A stretch of DNA of 64,000 bases, taken from positions 1,673,059 to 1,737,058 of the forward strand of contig CAJNDS010000224.1 of the NCBI GenBank assembly GCA_905221605.1, in the 5' to 3' direction. The DNA is from Symbiodinium natans. Lineage: Eukaryota; Sar; Dinophyceae; Suessiales; Symbiodiniaceae. A program made the translations under genes and the position numbers. The notes below the pieces were generated by a model. It made no database searches. It had not been told where the DNA came from and saw only the letters and a list, made by a program, of their open reading frames with translations. This document shows positions 63,194 through 64,000 of the stretch, piece after piece; position 1 is the first letter of the stretch; each line of letters starts with the position of its first letter.

Positions 63194-64000
63194 ATAAATA
63201 CAAGCATAAATATAAATATATATATATATATAAGTGAATACACACAACAAAAAACCGTCTCAAGGGTTAGAATGCCTATAGTAATTATGTGTATATATAT
63301 GTATATTTACATACATATATATATATATATTTCTATATCATGTATGCGTGTACGTGTGTATGTATGTATGTATGTATGTATGTATGTATGTATGTATGTA
63401 TGTATGTATGTATGTATGTATGTATGTATGTATGTATGTATGTAGAAGTTGGTTCATGTCTGCGGGCCTGCTGTGAAGTTGACGCTCTCCTGGGGAGGGA
63501 GGGAGGCGCACTCAGACTTGTCGGGCGCTTGCCTCTTATACGGCTTTTTCTTTTTTTAAGGAGTTTATGGGGCTTATGGGGTTTATAGGGTTTATAGGGT
63601 TCATAGGGTTTATAGGGTTTGTAGGGGGGGGGGTTATAGGGTTGCTAATTACGGTTTGTAGCGCTTGCCTAGGGAACATTTTGAACAAACGAGGGGTTCT
63701 GGAAGGACTACTTTCAGGGTATGGGGTTCGCGGCGTCAATAAATGCCATTGCACACGAAAGGCACGGCCGAACCGAGAACAATCTTCTTCCCACAGGACA
63801 CGGGGAAGATAGAGTATAAGAGGTTCGGGTTGTGGTTTCAGTGTTTCGGGGCCAAGTCAGAACCTAGTTTGAGTAGTTGAAGATCAGGGATTATGTGCCC
63901 CATGCTCCTGCCCAGAGTCCTTGCGTAACCTACCTTTCGATAAATCCTTTGGCTTAACCGGTGTAGCACAAGTTAGGCGCTCTGGGTACACAACCTCGTA
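63194..64000. other. Downstream of the last gene: microsatellites, no exon supported
   Basis: Contains TA-rich sequence, a (TATG)n run of about 90 bp (63355-63444), 9-bp TTTATAGGG units (63561-63630) and unique sequence to the end. The reading frames here are repeat-derived. Confidence 0.5.

Noticed and set aside
1-64000. A true chromosome end or subtelomere
   Set aside because: Telomeric units occur in both orientations throughout, between coding exons, and the window has no terminal array at either edge.
1-64000. CRISPR arrays, since many short repeats are separated by unique segments
   Set aside because: Spacing and unit lengths are irregular, repeats are telomeric heptamers, and the genome is clearly eukaryotic.

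Overview
The window looks like nuclear DNA of a dinoflagellate, most likely a Symbiodiniaceae or Suessiales relative. This is inferred from four things: plant-type TTTAGGG/CCCTAAA repeats throughout; a large tandem PPR protein with the 'ISACEK...W..AL.LL' phrasing familiar from these algae; introns that start with GT, GC or GA and end in AG; and all credible genes on one strand (+). There are no bacterial operons, tRNA or rRNA genes, or long uninterrupted ORFs. The longest clean coding exon is 750 bp (36416-37165). Perhaps a tenth of the window is coding, in exons of about 30-130 bp separated by introns of 70 bp to over 1 kb.

Layout, all on +. (1) 1.3-2.9 kb: class-I SAM methyltransferase-like gene, three phase-compatible exons, with possible further exons to 3.8 kb. 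(2) 4.4-14.4 kb: many small exons, several coiled-coil, gene limits unclear. (3) 15.5-21.6 kb: an exon with a DHHC-palmitoyltransferase-like TTxE motif, then a phase-consistent chain including a hydrophobic exon. (4) 22.3-29.1 kb: exon chains ending in a stop at 29104. (5) 30.7-37.45 kb: the best gene, a PPR protein with about 16 repeats, in 14 exons ending TAG at 37454. (6) 39.1-53.1 kb: a long coiled-coil gene of more than 20 exons. (7) 54.1-63.2 kb: a second coiled-coil region ending TAA at 63193.

The most unusual feature is the placement of the telomere-like repeats. Exons on + are typically preceded by CCCTAAA arrays and followed by TTTAGGG arrays, so many introns begin GTTTAGGGTTTAGGG and end CCCTAAACCC...AG. 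Each such intron is a terminal inverted repeat of telomeric sequence that could fold into a hairpin joining its splice sites. In the PPR gene, where the protein repeat fixes the junctions, most introns are bounded by short direct repeats (GATC, GATG, GAGT, GTGG, GCC). One intron (36266-36415) is an intact element with 12-bp terminal inverted repeats inside a GAGT duplication. This is the signature of introners, introns created by DNA-transposon insertion. Introns and spacers also carry at least seven families of short inverted-repeat elements, at least one nested in another.

Exon coordinates were deduced by hand from reading frame, phase and splice dinucleotides, without transcript data. Gene boundaries outside the PPR gene are tentative.
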